A stretch of 64,000 nt of DNA from Crocinitomicaceae bacterium (GTDB taxonomy: Bacteria; Bacteroidota; Bacteroidia; Flavobacteriales_D; Crocinitomicaceae): assembly GCA_014762645.1 (NCBI GenBank), contig JABURP010000099.1:1-64000 (forward strand), read 5' to 3'. Of this stretch, positions 19,016 to 28,656 are shown piece by piece (positions within the stretch are counted from its first letter, which is position 1; every line of letters begins with the position of its first letter). Both the position numbers and the translations under genes were made by a program. Below the pieces are notes generated by a model. The model saw only the letters and a program-made list of their open reading frames with translations, ran no database searches and had not been told where the DNA came from.

Positions 19016-20053
19016 TTACTTCAGTGCAATTTGTATTTTAAATGTTCCGGTGGTAAGCCCTTCAGCCCCGGCTACACCAATTACAACCCGGTAAGGGTTA
19101 TTTATCGCATTTAAGGATACTGTCCTTGTGTGATCCTGAGTCTTTCCACGCTTTGGATAATCCCACTTATGTTCAGCTTCACAGCTCACACAAGATGACA
19201 ACTCAGGTGGGTATTTATCACTGGTGGTTCCATCCTGATAGGCATAAAGACTCATGTTATGCTTTTTATTATCCGGAATTAAGGTTATTTCCATTTCTGA
19301 TCTCGGTGGAATTTCTGTGACAAAAAAGATATGATTACCTGTAAACTTCGAATTTTGAGTGGCGGGAAAACAAGCAACACTGCTATTTGCCGCCCAACTG
19401 AGATCATGAATTTTGCAACCATCCGCCAAATCTCCTTTGAATGCCACAACCTTTCCTTTTTCTACTTCAGCTGAGTAGATTTTTAAAGGTTTTTGCTCTT
19501 CCGTATTCTCAATTTTTGACTTTAAATCAATCTCAAGTGTATATCCTCCTTTTACCAAATCATCTGCTCCTGCTACACCAATGAAAATATTGTATCCGTT
19601 TTTAATAGAATTAAAACCAATAGATCTTGTATGGTCCTGGGTTTTACCTCTTTTTGGATAATCCCATTTATAATCTGCCTCACAGGTCACACATGATGCA
19701 AGGTCAGGTGGAACAGAATAATTGGTTGTACCGACCTGATAACCATATAAACTAAAATTTGCTTTTTTATCATGAGGTATCAGTGTTACTACAACTTCCG
19801 AATATGCGGGTATTTTAAACATGTGAAAAACATGATTGCCCCTGAATTTTGAATTTTGAGTGCCCGGAAAACACGCTACACTACTATTTGCAGCCCAACT
19901 GAGGTCTTCTATTTTCTGACCATCCTCTAACTTGCCATCAACGCGAGTTACTTTATTGGGTTCAGCCTTTATTTTTTTAACGTGTTCAGGGAGTTGCGCT
20001 ATGACAGCCGAAAATGTGAATACAGATGCGAAGAGTGTTGTTAGTAATTTCAT
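19016..20053 (-). CDS. Secreted protein with two tandem ~135-aa homologous repeats
   Basis: Signal peptide; DLSWAANSSVACFPxTQNSKFxGNH and CxxCEAxxKWDYPKRGKTQDHTR each occur twice. Confidence 0.75.
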   Translation of the reverse strand: MKLLTTLFASVFTFSAVIAQLPEHVKKIKAEPNKVTRVDGKLEDGQKIEDLSWAANSSVACFPGTQNSKFRGNHVFHMFKIPAYSEVVVTLIPHDKKANFSLYGYQVGTTNYSVPPDLASCVTCEADYKWDYPKRGKTQDHTRSIGFNSIKNGYNIFIGVAGADDLVKGGYTLEIDLKSKIENTEEQKPLKIYSAEVEKGKVVAFKGDLADGCKIHDLSWAANSSVACFPATQNSKFTGNHIFFVTEIPPRSEMEITLIPDNKKHNMSLYAYQDGTTSDKYPPELSSCVSCEAEHKWDYPKRGKTQDHTRTVSLNAINNPYRVVIGVAGAEGLTTGTFKIQIALK

Positions 20054-20143
20054 ACGGTTATTATTTTCTGAAATTAAATGTAATGAAAATAGAAAGAAGT
20101 AGAATGGATAAATTATAAAGTTGGCACCTAGCGCTTTATAAAT

Positions 20144-20869
20144 TTATGCAGGTAGAAGGTCGCAGTACCAATAGCCAATTTTATCATTTGTATTGACGTG
20201 TATATCATCCTTAGTTTTTGGTTTTGGATATTCTCTATAGATTTTTTCACCAATACTAAAACTAATGGGATGTTTAAAAATCGGACCATCATAACAAAAT
20301 GTATGAAACTCTCCATTCTCGCCACAGGGGTCAACATTTTTTGGCAAATTGTCGATAATTTCGTGTGTGAGTGTCTGGCCTACAAAATCTTCATCCAGGT
20401 ATGTGGAATTAGCTGATACCACGACAGCTTTAAACCCCAAATCAATGAAATCATGGATCAGTTTTGAGGTATCTGCTTGCCAAAGTGGGTATACTGTTTC
20501 TATGCCAAGGGGCTGTAATTGTTGATCTCTGTAATTTTTAAGGTCTTCCAGAAAGATATCACCGAATACGGCATGTGTATAATTTTTGGCTATAAGATTC
20601 TTAACCGTTTTAGTCATTGTTTCTTTGTATTCCTCCATTGTAGGGGATTCCGGGAGTTCTATCGTTTTCAAAACGATTTCTAAAGAAGATGCTTGTGCTT
20701 CAAGTAGTGATCTTCTTAAGCCATGCATAGAAACTCTGTTAAAATGACTGTTGACGGAGGTAAGCAGAAGTTCAATGGAATACTTTGGGTCCTGTTGCAG
20801 TTTATAGAGTGCAAAAGCCGAGTCTTTTCCTGTGCTCCAATTAAAGTATGTTTTGTATGGTTTACTCAT
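20144..20869 (-). CDS. Dph6-like ATP-pyrophosphatase (adenine nucleotide alpha hydrolase family)
   Basis: FNWSTGKDSAFALYKL PP-loop; GDIFLEDLKNYR; DPCGENGEFHTFCYDGPIF. Confidence 0.85.
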   Translation of the reverse strand: MSKPYKTYFNWSTGKDSAFALYKLQQDPKYSIELLLTSVNSHFNRVSMHGLRRSLLEAQASSLEIVLKTIELPESPTMEEYKETMTKTVKNLIAKNYTHAVFGDIFLEDLKNYRDQQLQPLGIETVYPLWQADTSKLIHDFIDLGFKAVVVSANSTYLDEDFVGQTLTHEIIDNLPKNVDPCGENGEFHTFCYDGPIFKHPISFSIGEKIYREYPKPKTKDDIHVNTNDKIGYWYCDLLPA

Positions 20870-21131
20870 TTTCTTTCTTCTTTCTATTGCTGATCCATCT
20901 CATTAGGAAAATATAGATAAACAAAACAGGAATTAGTGAAAAAGCCAACAGGGTTGACAAGAAAATGTCATGGATTACTTGCATTAACAAAGCAAAATAA
21001 ACTAAAAAAAGACCAAAGAAGCCTAGAAAGGTTAAGTACTTCCCGTTTTTAATTACATCAAGTACCAGACCTATAAGTGGTGCAAGCAATAACACGCCAC
21101 CAATCAATCCTAATATGAATGAAATTATCAT
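20862..21131 (-). CDS. Small integral membrane protein
   Basis: 89 aa, three hydrophobic segments; overlaps the following gene by 8 nt. Confidence 0.5.
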   Translation of the reverse strand: MIISFILGLIGGVLLLAPLIGLVLDVIKNGKYLTFLGFFGLFLVYFALLMQVIHDIFLSTLLAFSLIPVLFIYIFLMRWISNRKKKENE

Positions 21132-22064
21132 TTATAGTTCCTTCATTAAAGCTTCGTAAAGTTCTACCATTGCTTTGATATCTTTTTTATTCACTTTCTC
21201 GTTTGGGGAATGTACATGTTTTTCCGGAGCACCAATAAAGCACCAGTCAATGGGTTGATCGGTCATTTGAAGCATGGTTCCGTCTGATCCACCTGCACTC
21301 TCTACTTCAATTTGGTAAGGTATTCCGGTGAGATTAGCAATGTGTAAAATCCTATCTACAAATTTTCTGCGGGGTATACCTTTGTCATGCAAGGATATTG
21401 CTACACCTTCTCCTTCTAAAATTCCTTCGGTAACCCAAGTTATGTCTGAGATCAATGCTTGATTCACATCCCATTCGTTCATCAGATACTTTCCTAAAAA
21501 GCCAACTGAGCCTCCACCATGTTCTTCGTAGGTTGAAAAAACAATAGCACCATTTTCAAGTGTTTCAGCCACTTTTAGTGCTACCCAGGCACCAAGGCGG
21601 TTATCCATGTAGGGAGATTGGACGTATTCATCCGTTTCTCTGTAGTTCGGTTTGAAAGTGAGATTCGTTCCGCGATCAACCGGACGGTCCGAAACTAGTT
21701 TAAGAATCTTACTGCCATCTTCGTGGTCAATCACCATCATTTCCGTATCAATCTCTCCTTTACTATCTGTGCCAACCAGCTCGGTACCATCAATATTTCT
21801 TGGCCCACCAATCGGAACTAACTCGTTGTCGTAACCAACCATATATCCAATGGAATCCATGTGGGAAAAAATAGCGGTAGTAGGCTTGCCGAAAATTAGG
21901 ATCATTGCATCCTGAAACCCTTTCCCTTCAATAATCTTAGGTTTTACTTTCCAGTTATCCTGATTCTTTTTGACATAATCCAGTATATATTCCTTGATTG
22001 GGCCTTCATTTCCTGAAGCACTTCTAACGGCAACCAGGTCTTCTAATCCTTTTAAATCTATCAT
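21132..22064 (-). CDS. M42-like family metallopeptidase
   Basis: FSHMDSIGYMV, SPYMDNRLGAWVAL, STYEEHGGGSVGF and HSPNEKVNKKD metal/active-site motifs. Confidence 0.8.
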   Translation of the reverse strand: MIDLKGLEDLVAVRSASGNEGPIKEYILDYVKKNQDNWKVKPKIIEGKGFQDAMILIFGKPTTAIFSHMDSIGYMVGYDNELVPIGGPRNIDGTELVGTDSKGEIDTEMMVIDHEDGSKILKLVSDRPVDRGTNLTFKPNYRETDEYVQSPYMDNRLGAWVALKVAETLENGAIVFSTYEEHGGGSVGFLGKYLMNEWDVNQALISDITWVTEGILEGEGVAISLHDKGIPRRKFVDRILHIANLTGIPYQIEVESAGGSDGTMLQMTDQPIDWCFIGAPEKHVHSPNEKVNKKDIKAMVELYEALMKEL

Positions 22065-22675
22065 GTATTTATTTCAATCGTGTAATAAGGTGAGTGCGCA
22101 AAAATATTGATTATCTCTTTTGCTTTTGCTTTTTGCATGGACACCTTTACCAGATGTTTTTGTCCTTCAAACCCATGTTCATGTATTTCAACGCCATATT
22201 TATTGAGAGTAGACATTAAATTTCCGGTATGGGCGGGATCAAAAATAATTGCAGCTTTTACCACCTCATGTCGGTTTACAATCTTTGCCTTGTCCAGGGC
22301 AACTTTAGCCGCTGTTTTATATGCTGTAATCAAACCACCAACGCCCAGCTTGGTCCCACCATAGTATCTGACAACAGCTACCATAGTATTGGTGAGGTCC
22401 AGGGCCAGTATTTGACCGAAAATGGGTTTGCCTGCGGAGTTATTCGGCTCACCGTCGTCTGAAAAACGATCTTCGAATTGTTCTGTTCCAATGCGCCATG
22501 CAAAGCAGACATGTACCGCTTTAGGGTGAAGGTCACGCAATTCCTGAACTTTTTGCTTGGCTTCTTCTACGGAAGTAATAGTGTAAGCAAACGCCAGAAA
22601 TTTAGATCCTTTTTCCTTATAAAGACCTTCAGATGGTTTTGCTATGGATCTGTAAGCACCGATTATTGACTCCAT
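22061..22675 (-). CDS. YigZ/IMPACT family protein
   Basis: KEKGSKFLAFA, DDGEPNNSAGKPIFGQI, VVRYYGGTKLGVGGLITAYKTAA. Confidence 0.9.
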   Translation of the reverse strand: MESIIGAYRSIAKPSEGLYKEKGSKFLAFAYTITSVEEAKQKVQELRDLHPKAVHVCFAWRIGTEQFEDRFSDDGEPNNSAGKPIFGQILALDLTNTMVAVVRYYGGTKLGVGGLITAYKTAAKVALDKAKIVNRHEVVKAAIIFDPAHTGNLMSTLNKYGVEIHEHGFEGQKHLVKVSMQKAKAKEIINIFAHSPYYTIEINT

Positions 22676-23760
22676 TTTTGCACCCATTCCTTCTCTTCCG
22701 GTGTAAGATCATCCATAGATGATTCGGTTTCAGGATTTGGGATGTACCAGTATTGACTTCTAAAGTACTCATTGAGTTCTTTGGTTTTAAAAATGTAACC
22801 ACGTCTTGCAAAAGGTAGGTTTCTAAGTACTTTTTTTGACATGGCATCAACCGGTTCTGGAATCATATTTTGAGCGGTTATTGCAAATGGTAAATCATGT
22901 TCTTTATAGTTAAATTCACTGGCATCCTGAAGATGACGCCATGCAATCAATTGCAATTCTCCTTTGGGTTGAAAATTCTTTTTACTAAAGACAATGGCTC
23001 CATCTGTTATGGCAAATTGTGCTACCGGATCTTCCACATCTCCATAACCAAACTCTTTGTTAACCGCTTTACCCAAACCAGTTATCAGCCATTCGGATGC
23101 ATGATCAAAAAACGTTCTGTTAATTCTGAACTCCTCAAATACGCCCATATCTATTTTAAGGGTGAAGTCATCAATCTGCTCGTTGGCCCAGCGATTAGCG
23201 GCAGTAAGAACATAATCAAATTCGTAACGAGTCATAACAGAAGATGACAGGTCAAAATTGTAGGTATGTTTTACAATGTTTACGCCGGGTTTAAATTTTG
23301 CCTGGAAGTGATAAACGTAGTAAAACGAAACATAATTCGGATGCTCGTCATAGTTGAGACTTTCAGGTTTGACGGGTTTGAAGCGATCATTTTCATAATA
23401 AATTTCCTCATCTACCATAGCCACATCAAAAGGGATGCTGAGTCCATTCATCTCAACACTGAATTCTCTTATATAAGGGTGTCTGCCATTTTTAGGAGAT
23501 GCATTGACGTCACCATCAGGCGAGGTGGCTTCAAATCCAACCAGTACTTCTTTGGTGTTGCCTGGGTTGAAAAATTCATAGTATACTGAAATGTCTAGTG
23601 TATTGTCACTTTTTCGAGTGATTTTGAGAATCTCTTTCTGGACGGATATGTCAGCATCAACTATCGGAATAAGTTGGTTTCCTTTCGCGAAAAATGCTCC
23701 GTCATTAGCGAACAACTGTATCGAAGCTAGTAAAGAAAATGAGAAGGTTAAAAATTTCAT
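22663..23760 (-). CDS. DUF4424-like secreted protein
   Basis: Signal peptide; NDGAFFAKGNQLIPIVDADISVQKEIL; VYYEFFNPG. Confidence 0.6.
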   Translation of the reverse strand: MKFLTFSFSLLASIQLFANDGAFFAKGNQLIPIVDADISVQKEILKITRKSDNTLDISVYYEFFNPGNTKEVLVGFEATSPDGDVNASPKNGRHPYIREFSVEMNGLSIPFDVAMVDEEIYYENDRFKPVKPESLNYDEHPNYVSFYYVYHFQAKFKPGVNIVKHTYNFDLSSSVMTRYEFDYVLTAANRWANEQIDDFTLKIDMGVFEEFRINRTFFDHASEWLITGLGKAVNKEFGYGDVEDPVAQFAITDGAIVFSKKNFQPKGELQLIAWRHLQDASEFNYKEHDLPFAITAQNMIPEPVDAMSKKVLRNLPFARRGYIFKTKELNEYFRSQYWYIPNPETESSMDDLTPEEKEWVQKWSQ

Positions 23761-24173
23761 TACAGTTCATCTGTAAAAAAGAAGAAGAAAAATCCAGCGA
23801 CCCAATGTACTGGGACGGACTCGTCATAATAACCGATAGTAGAGTAGGAGCTATTTTGAACACGTCCGTCTTTTACATATCCTATTGTTGAATAGCTACT
23901 GTTTTGTACACGGCCATCATCATCAATGTAACCTATCGTTGAGTAGCTTGAATTTTGCACCCTACCATCATCATTGATATAACCGATTGTTGAATAACTT
24001 GAATTTTGTACCCTGCCATTATCGTTATAGTATCCAATTGTGGAATAACTATCATTTTGTACACGCCCGTCGGTGTTGATATAACCGATAGTAGAGTAGC
24101 TTGAGTTCTGGATGCGTTGAGAAATACCGGTAAAACTCAATAGTGCAATAATTAGCGTAAGGATAAACTTCAT
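23760..24173 (-). CDS. Secreted 17-aa tandem-repeat protein (5-fold beta-flower-like)
   Basis: Six copies of (R)VQNSSYSTIGYxxDDG after a signal peptide; repeat DNA spans ~23820-24116. Confidence 0.8.
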   Translation of the reverse strand: MKFILTLIIALLSFTGISQRIQNSSYSTIGYINTDGRVQNDSYSTIGYYNDNGRVQNSSYSTIGYINDDGRVQNSSYSTIGYIDDDGRVQNSSYSTIGYVKDGRVQNSSYSTIGYYDESVPVHWVAGFFFFFFTDEL

Positions 24174-24368
24174 AACGTAAAATTTTGATAAATGTACTTA
24201 AAAATCACTCCCTTCATTTCAATCTTTGTTCACGATTTATCAAATTAGATGCCAGGATGATTGGCTTAAATTGTCGCACGCAATATATCAGTACACTTAA
24301 GGTAGAATACCTAAGTACGTTTGGAAATCAGGATAAAATGGTTATTTTTGAGAGTCTCTGAATGGGAT

Positions 24369-24451
24369 AGGATGATTTCTCTCCATCATCCTCTTGCTTT
24401 TTGCTTCTGAGGATTAATGAGGAAAGGATGGGCACTCTCCGTGACGAGCCT
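24369..24451 (+). promoter_or_regulatory. Candidate structured leader of rocD (two hairpins)
   Basis: AGGATGAT(24369-24376)/ATCATCCT(24385-24392) and GGGcaCTC(24430-24437)/GAGCCT(24446-24451), followed by a T-rich tract, 28 nt before rocD. Confidence 0.35.
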
Positions 24452-24479
24452 GTTTTATTAATCAAAAATCTTTTTAATT

Positions 24480-25721
24480 ATGGAAACTATGGAAAAGTTA
24501 TCTTCTGAACAACTCATGCAAATGGAAGACAAGTATGGTGCGCATAACTATCATCCGCTACCGGTTGTTTTGGCACGTGGAGAAGGCGTTCATGTTTGGG
24601 ACGTAGAAGGAAAGAAATATTATGACTTTTTATCAGCATACTCAGCCGTTAATCAGGGACACTGTCATCCAAAGATTGTAAATGCATTGGTAGATCAATC
24701 TAAAACACTGGCATTAACTTCAAGAGCATTTTATAATGACTCATTGGGGCCTTATGAAAAATTTGCCACTGAATTTTTTGGGTTTGACAAACTGTTGCCA
24801 ATGAATACAGGTGCTGAAGCGGTTGAAACAGCTATTAAGCTTTGCAGAAAATGGGCTTATGAAGTAAAAGGAGTAGAAAAAAATAAAGCTAAGATTGTTG
24901 TTTGTGAAAAGAACTTTCATGGAAGAACCACAACAATAGTATCCTTTTCAAGTGATTCAGGGTCAAAAGAGAATTTTGGACCATTCCCGGATGGGTTTGA
25001 AGCGATACCTTACAACGACCTGGACGCATTGGAAAAGGCTATGGATGATCCGAATATTGCCGGATTTATGGTGGAGCCTATTCAAGGTGAAGCTGGTGTA
25101 TTTGTTCCAGATGACGGTTATTTGAAAGCTGCTTATGAGATTTGTAAAAAGAATAATGCGCTTTTTATTGCAGACGAAGTTCAAACCGGAATTGCACGTA
25201 CAGGAAAACTGTTGGCGTGTGATCATGAAGGCGTTAAACCAGATGTGTTAATCCTCGGAAAAGCCATGTCAGGTGGTGCCTACCCGGTATCTGCTGTTTT
25301 GGCAAATGACGATATAATGATGGTGATCAAACCCGGTCAGCATGGTTCAACATTTGGTGGAAATCCGGTTGCAGGTAAAGTAGCAATAGCTGCTCTTGAG
25401 GTTGTACGGGATGAAAAACTTGCTCAAAATGCACAAGAACTTGGTGAGTTATTCCGAGCAGAAGTGCAAAAGCTTGTGGATAAGTACAATATTCTCAAAT
25501 TAGTACGTGGAAAAGGGTTGTTAAATGCATTGGTGGTGAACGATTCGCCGGAGAGCAAAACAGCCTGGAATATGTGCGTTAAGTTGAAAGATAACGGCAT
25601 GTTGGCGAAACCGACTCACGGAAACATTATTCGTTTTGCGCCACCGCTTGTTATGAATAAAGAACAGATTCTGGACTGTGTATCGATTATCGATAAGACG
25701 GTTGCAGAGTTTGAGAAATAA
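24480..25721 (+). CDS. rocD: Ornithine--oxo-acid transaminase
   Basis: [69 protein letters not shown]. Confidence 0.93.
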   Translation: METMEKLSSEQLMQMEDKYGAHNYHPLPVVLARGEGVHVWDVEGKKYYDFLSAYSAVNQGHCHPKIVNALVDQSKTLALTSRAFYNDSLGPYEKFATEFFGFDKLLPMNTGAEAVETAIKLCRKWAYEVKGVEKNKAKIVVCEKNFHGRTTTIVSFSSDSGSKENFGPFPDGFEAIPYNDLDALEKAMDDPNIAGFMVEPIQGEAGVFVPDDGYLKAAYEICKKNNALFIADEVQTGIARTGKLLACDHEGVKPDVLILGKAMSGGAYPVSAVLANDDIMMVIKPGQHGSTFGGNPVAGKVAIAALEVVRDEKLAQNAQELGELFRAEVQKLVDKYNILKLVRGKGLLNALVVNDSPESKTAWNMCVKLKDNGMLAKPTHGNIIRFAPPLVMNKEQILDCVSIIDKTVAEFEK

Positions 25722-25752
25722 GAATAAGTAGAATCGATATAAACCCTAGGAA

Positions 25753-25798
25753 GCCTGTTTCACAAAACCATTGTTTGGTTTGAAACAGGTTTTTTTTA
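25753..25798. terminator. Bidirectional intrinsic terminator between convergent genes
   Basis: CCTGTTTCA...TGAAACAGG 9-bp stem (extended by AAAACCA/TTGGTTT) followed by T8. Confidence 0.88.
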
Positions 25799-26830
25799 TC
25801 GTGAAAAATTAATGGTAATGGATTTGCTTCCTTCCACATAGTTTCCGTCAAATACTGCAGGAACCCACCTTGGCATATTGTTTACCAAGACCTGAATTTC
25901 CTCATATTGACAGGCATTTACATTTCCGGAGATGATTTGTTCAAGCGTTACTTTTCCTGTGGTTGAAATATTGACCAGAATGATTACCTCATTTTTAAAT
26001 CCATCTTTACAACGACCGACATGGTGATCCAGGAAATCTTCTAATCCGCGCATTCCCGTGGGGAAATAGGCTTGGCGCTCAAGAGATGAAAAGACATCTT
26101 TTTTACCATTGTCATACATCTCACCTTTAATAAATCGCCCACGCTTAAACATCATTTTACAGGATATTTTCTTTTTATGCCCTGAATATTTGATCCATTT
26201 TCCATGTGGTAAGCCATTTTCATACTGAATTTTGCTTTTGAGACGACCAGAGAGGAAGTACTCCCGGTATTCACCTTTCCCGTCCATCACCTGAACTTCA
26301 CCTTCTTCACTATACGCTTGTATTAGGAGCTGTTTACTAAATTTATCAGAAGGATTCTCCTCAGAAAAATCTTTATTCAAAATCATCAGTTTATGAAGTT
26401 GTCCATTTTCAAAATAGGTCCAGGTAGTATCTACTTTGGTTCCCATGTTGAATTGTTCAATTGACTGAATAGATCCACTTTTATAATAACGGTGCAATTC
26501 ACCGTGAATAATTCCGAGATAATAATCGTAAACGGCTTTTAAATTGCCATTTTCATAGTAATAATGGAACTTCCCGTGCTGATTAGCCGGCTTCATACTG
26601 TGAATATAGGTACCGATCATTTGGAGGTTACCTGTAGACATGTAGTAGTCATGTACCAGTAGGGTAGAATCGGTATTACCGCGATACATTTGCCGATAAT
26701 ATGTGGCATTCTCTCTGTATTTGGTAATGTTCCACTCCGAATCAAGAAATATTGTATCCGGTGAAGCCGCATGTTGCTGAGCTATCCCAAAAGCAGGAAT
26801 TAAAATCAATATATATATGAAGTATTTCAA
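25796..26830 (-). CDS. YwqK/MORN-variant repeat protein with TonB-C-like C-terminus
   Basis: Repeated YYENGNLKAVYDY / YYKSGSIQSIEQF / YFENGQLHKLMI / YFLSGRLKSKIQY; C-terminal VIILVNISTTGKVTLEQI...WVPAVFDGNYVEGSKSITINF. Confidence 0.75.
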   Translation of the reverse strand: MKYFIYILILIPAFGIAQQHAASPDTIFLDSEWNITKYRENATYYRQMYRGNTDSTLLVHDYYMSTGNLQMIGTYIHSMKPANQHGKFHYYYENGNLKAVYDYYLGIIHGELHRYYKSGSIQSIEQFNMGTKVDTTWTYFENGQLHKLMILNKDFSEENPSDKFSKQLLIQAYSEEGEVQVMDGKGEYREYFLSGRLKSKIQYENGLPHGKWIKYSGHKKKISCKMMFKRGRFIKGEMYDNGKKDVFSSLERQAYFPTGMRGLEDFLDHHVGRCKDGFKNEVIILVNISTTGKVTLEQIISGNVNACQYEEIQVLVNNMPRWVPAVFDGNYVEGSKSITINFSR

Positions 26831-28137
26831 GCTACGGTTTCTGCTACTTTTATTTTTACCAATCCATCCCGGTCGATTTCAGCCAATTCAACATCAACTA
26901 TTTGATTCACGAGTTCAGGACGATAGTCTGTTTTTATCTTAACGTAATTTTCCGTAAATCCGTTAATTAAACCACCATTTTCTTCAGCTTCAAAGAGTAC
27001 TTTCTTCGTTTTACCCATTTGAGTAGAGTAAAAATGTCTTTTCTTCTTTTCAGATAAGATCTGAAGTTGGCGGCTCCTATCTCTTCTGACGTTTACCGGC
27101 ACAACATCTGACATTTTGCGGGCCGTTGTGTTTGCTCTTTCTGAGTAAGTGAATACGTGTAAATAAGATATGTCAAGATCTTTGATAAAGTTCACTGTCT
27201 TTAAAAATTCATCTTCCGTTTCTCCTGGAAATCCAACAATAACGTCTACTCCAATGCAAGCATCCGGCATCATCTCCTTAATTTTATTTACGCGGTTTCT
27301 GTAGAGTGTTGTATCATATTTACGGCGCATGGCCTTTAGTAAATCGTCAGATCCTGATTGAAGTGGAATATGAAAATGTGGAACAAAGTTGGTGGATGAA
27401 GCTACAAACTCAATTATTTCATTGCTGAGCAGGTTCGGTTCAATCGAAGAAATTCTCCAGCGATCAACCCCGTCTATTTTATCAAGCTCCTGAACTAATT
27501 CATAGAAATTTTCAGCACCTCCCTGGCCAAAATCACCGATATTAACTCCGGTGAGCACAACTTCCCGAACATCAGTAATAGCCAATTCGCGAGCTTCTGC
27601 CAGTGTCTCTTCTATGGATGCATTTCTACTCGTTCCCCTGGCAAGAGGAATAGTGCAAAACGTGCAGAAGTAATCACAACCATCCTGTATTTTTAGAAAG
27701 GAGCGCGTTCGGTCGCCCTGACTGTACGAAGGTACAAAGGTGCGTGTCTCTTTTATATTATTGGAAAGAACCTGAGCATTTTCCTTTTTCTCCAGGCTCT
27801 CTATATGATCGAGAATATTGAATTTCTCATTGGCTCCTAAAACGAGGTCTACTCCTGGAATCTCGGATATTTCAGAAGGTTTAAGTTGAGCATAACAACC
27901 AATCATGGTGATAAAAGCATCCGGGTTGATCTTCAGAGCACGCCTTACTACACTGCGACATTTCTTGTCTGCATTTTCAGTTACAGAACAGGTATTGATA
28001 ACAAAGATATCCGGTGTATCTGAAAAATCAACTTTTGCAAACCCTTGATCCTCAAAATTCCTTGCAATGGTGGAGGATTCTGAAAAATTTAGTTTGCACC
28101 CCAATGTATAAAAAGCGACCTTCTTAAATTGACTCAT
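26827..28137 (-). CDS. mtaB: tRNA t6A37 methylthiotransferase MtaB
   Basis: YTLGCKLNFSESS, NTCSVTENADKKCR, QDGCDYFCTFCTIPLARG radical SAM motif, C-terminal TRAM-like domain. Confidence 0.93.
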   Translation of the reverse strand: MSQFKKVAFYTLGCKLNFSESSTIARNFEDQGFAKVDFSDTPDIFVINTCSVTENADKKCRSVVRRALKINPDAFITMIGCYAQLKPSEISEIPGVDLVLGANEKFNILDHIESLEKKENAQVLSNNIKETRTFVPSYSQGDRTRSFLKIQDGCDYFCTFCTIPLARGTSRNASIEETLAEARELAITDVREVVLTGVNIGDFGQGGAENFYELVQELDKIDGVDRWRISSIEPNLLSNEIIEFVASSTNFVPHFHIPLQSGSDDLLKAMRRKYDTTLYRNRVNKIKEMMPDACIGVDVIVGFPGETEDEFLKTVNFIKDLDISYLHVFTYSERANTTARKMSDVVPVNVRRDRSRQLQILSEKKKRHFYSTQMGKTKKVLFEAEENGGLINGFTENYVKIKTDYRPELVNQIVDVELAEIDRDGLVKIKVAETVA

Positions 28138-28233
28138 TAATGCAAAGTTATGAAAATGAAATCGAGTATTAGGCCCTGAAAATCAATATTAATTCACAAA
28201 GCATGTTGAATACAGAAGTGATATAAAATGAAA

Positions 28234-28259
28234 AAACCCTGACAATGTTGCCAGGGTTT
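28234..28259. terminator. Intrinsic terminator
   Basis: AAACCCTGaCA-atg-TTGccAGGGTTT hairpin with flanking A/T tracts. Confidence 0.75.
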
Positions 28260-28280
28260 CAGAATTTTATGTCTATTTAT

Positions 28281-28592
28281 TTAGAGTTCATCAAAGGTAA
28301 CTTCCTCTTTTTCTTCTCTTGGTTCTGGAGTTTTATATTCTCCTGTTTCCCATAATTCTTTGATCTTATCAAGGGCTTCGCTCATTCCTGAACTGAACTT
28401 GTCAAAGTCTTCTTTGTAAAGGAATATTTTGTGCTTTTCATACTCTGGTCTTCCGTCGTATTCTCCTGTCCGCTTACTCTCTGTGATTGTAAGGTATAGA
28501 TCTTTACCTCTTGTCGTCTTTACATCAAAAAAATAAGTCCTTTTTCCTGCTTTGACACGCTTCGAAAAAACTTCGTCGTTTCTCTCGTTCAT
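28281..28592 (-). CDS. DUF3276 / PUR-alpha-like nucleic-acid-binding protein
   Basis: VFSKRVKAGKRTYFFDVKTTRGKDLYLTITESKR. Confidence 0.85.
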   Translation of the reverse strand: MNERNDEVFSKRVKAGKRTYFFDVKTTRGKDLYLTITESKRTGEYDGRPEYEKHKIFLYKEDFDKFSSGMSEALDKIKELWETGEYKTPEPREEKEEVTFDEL

Positions 28593-28656
28593 CTTTCCCT
28601 TTTTAATTTATAGATACACAAATTTAAAATTTCTATTGAAAATCGAAAATTTAATT

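Noticed and set aside
23820-24116. Tandem repeats considered as a CRISPR array or minisatellite
   Set aside because: The ~51-bp units are in frame and encode a signal-peptide-bearing repeat protein; there are no unique spacers.
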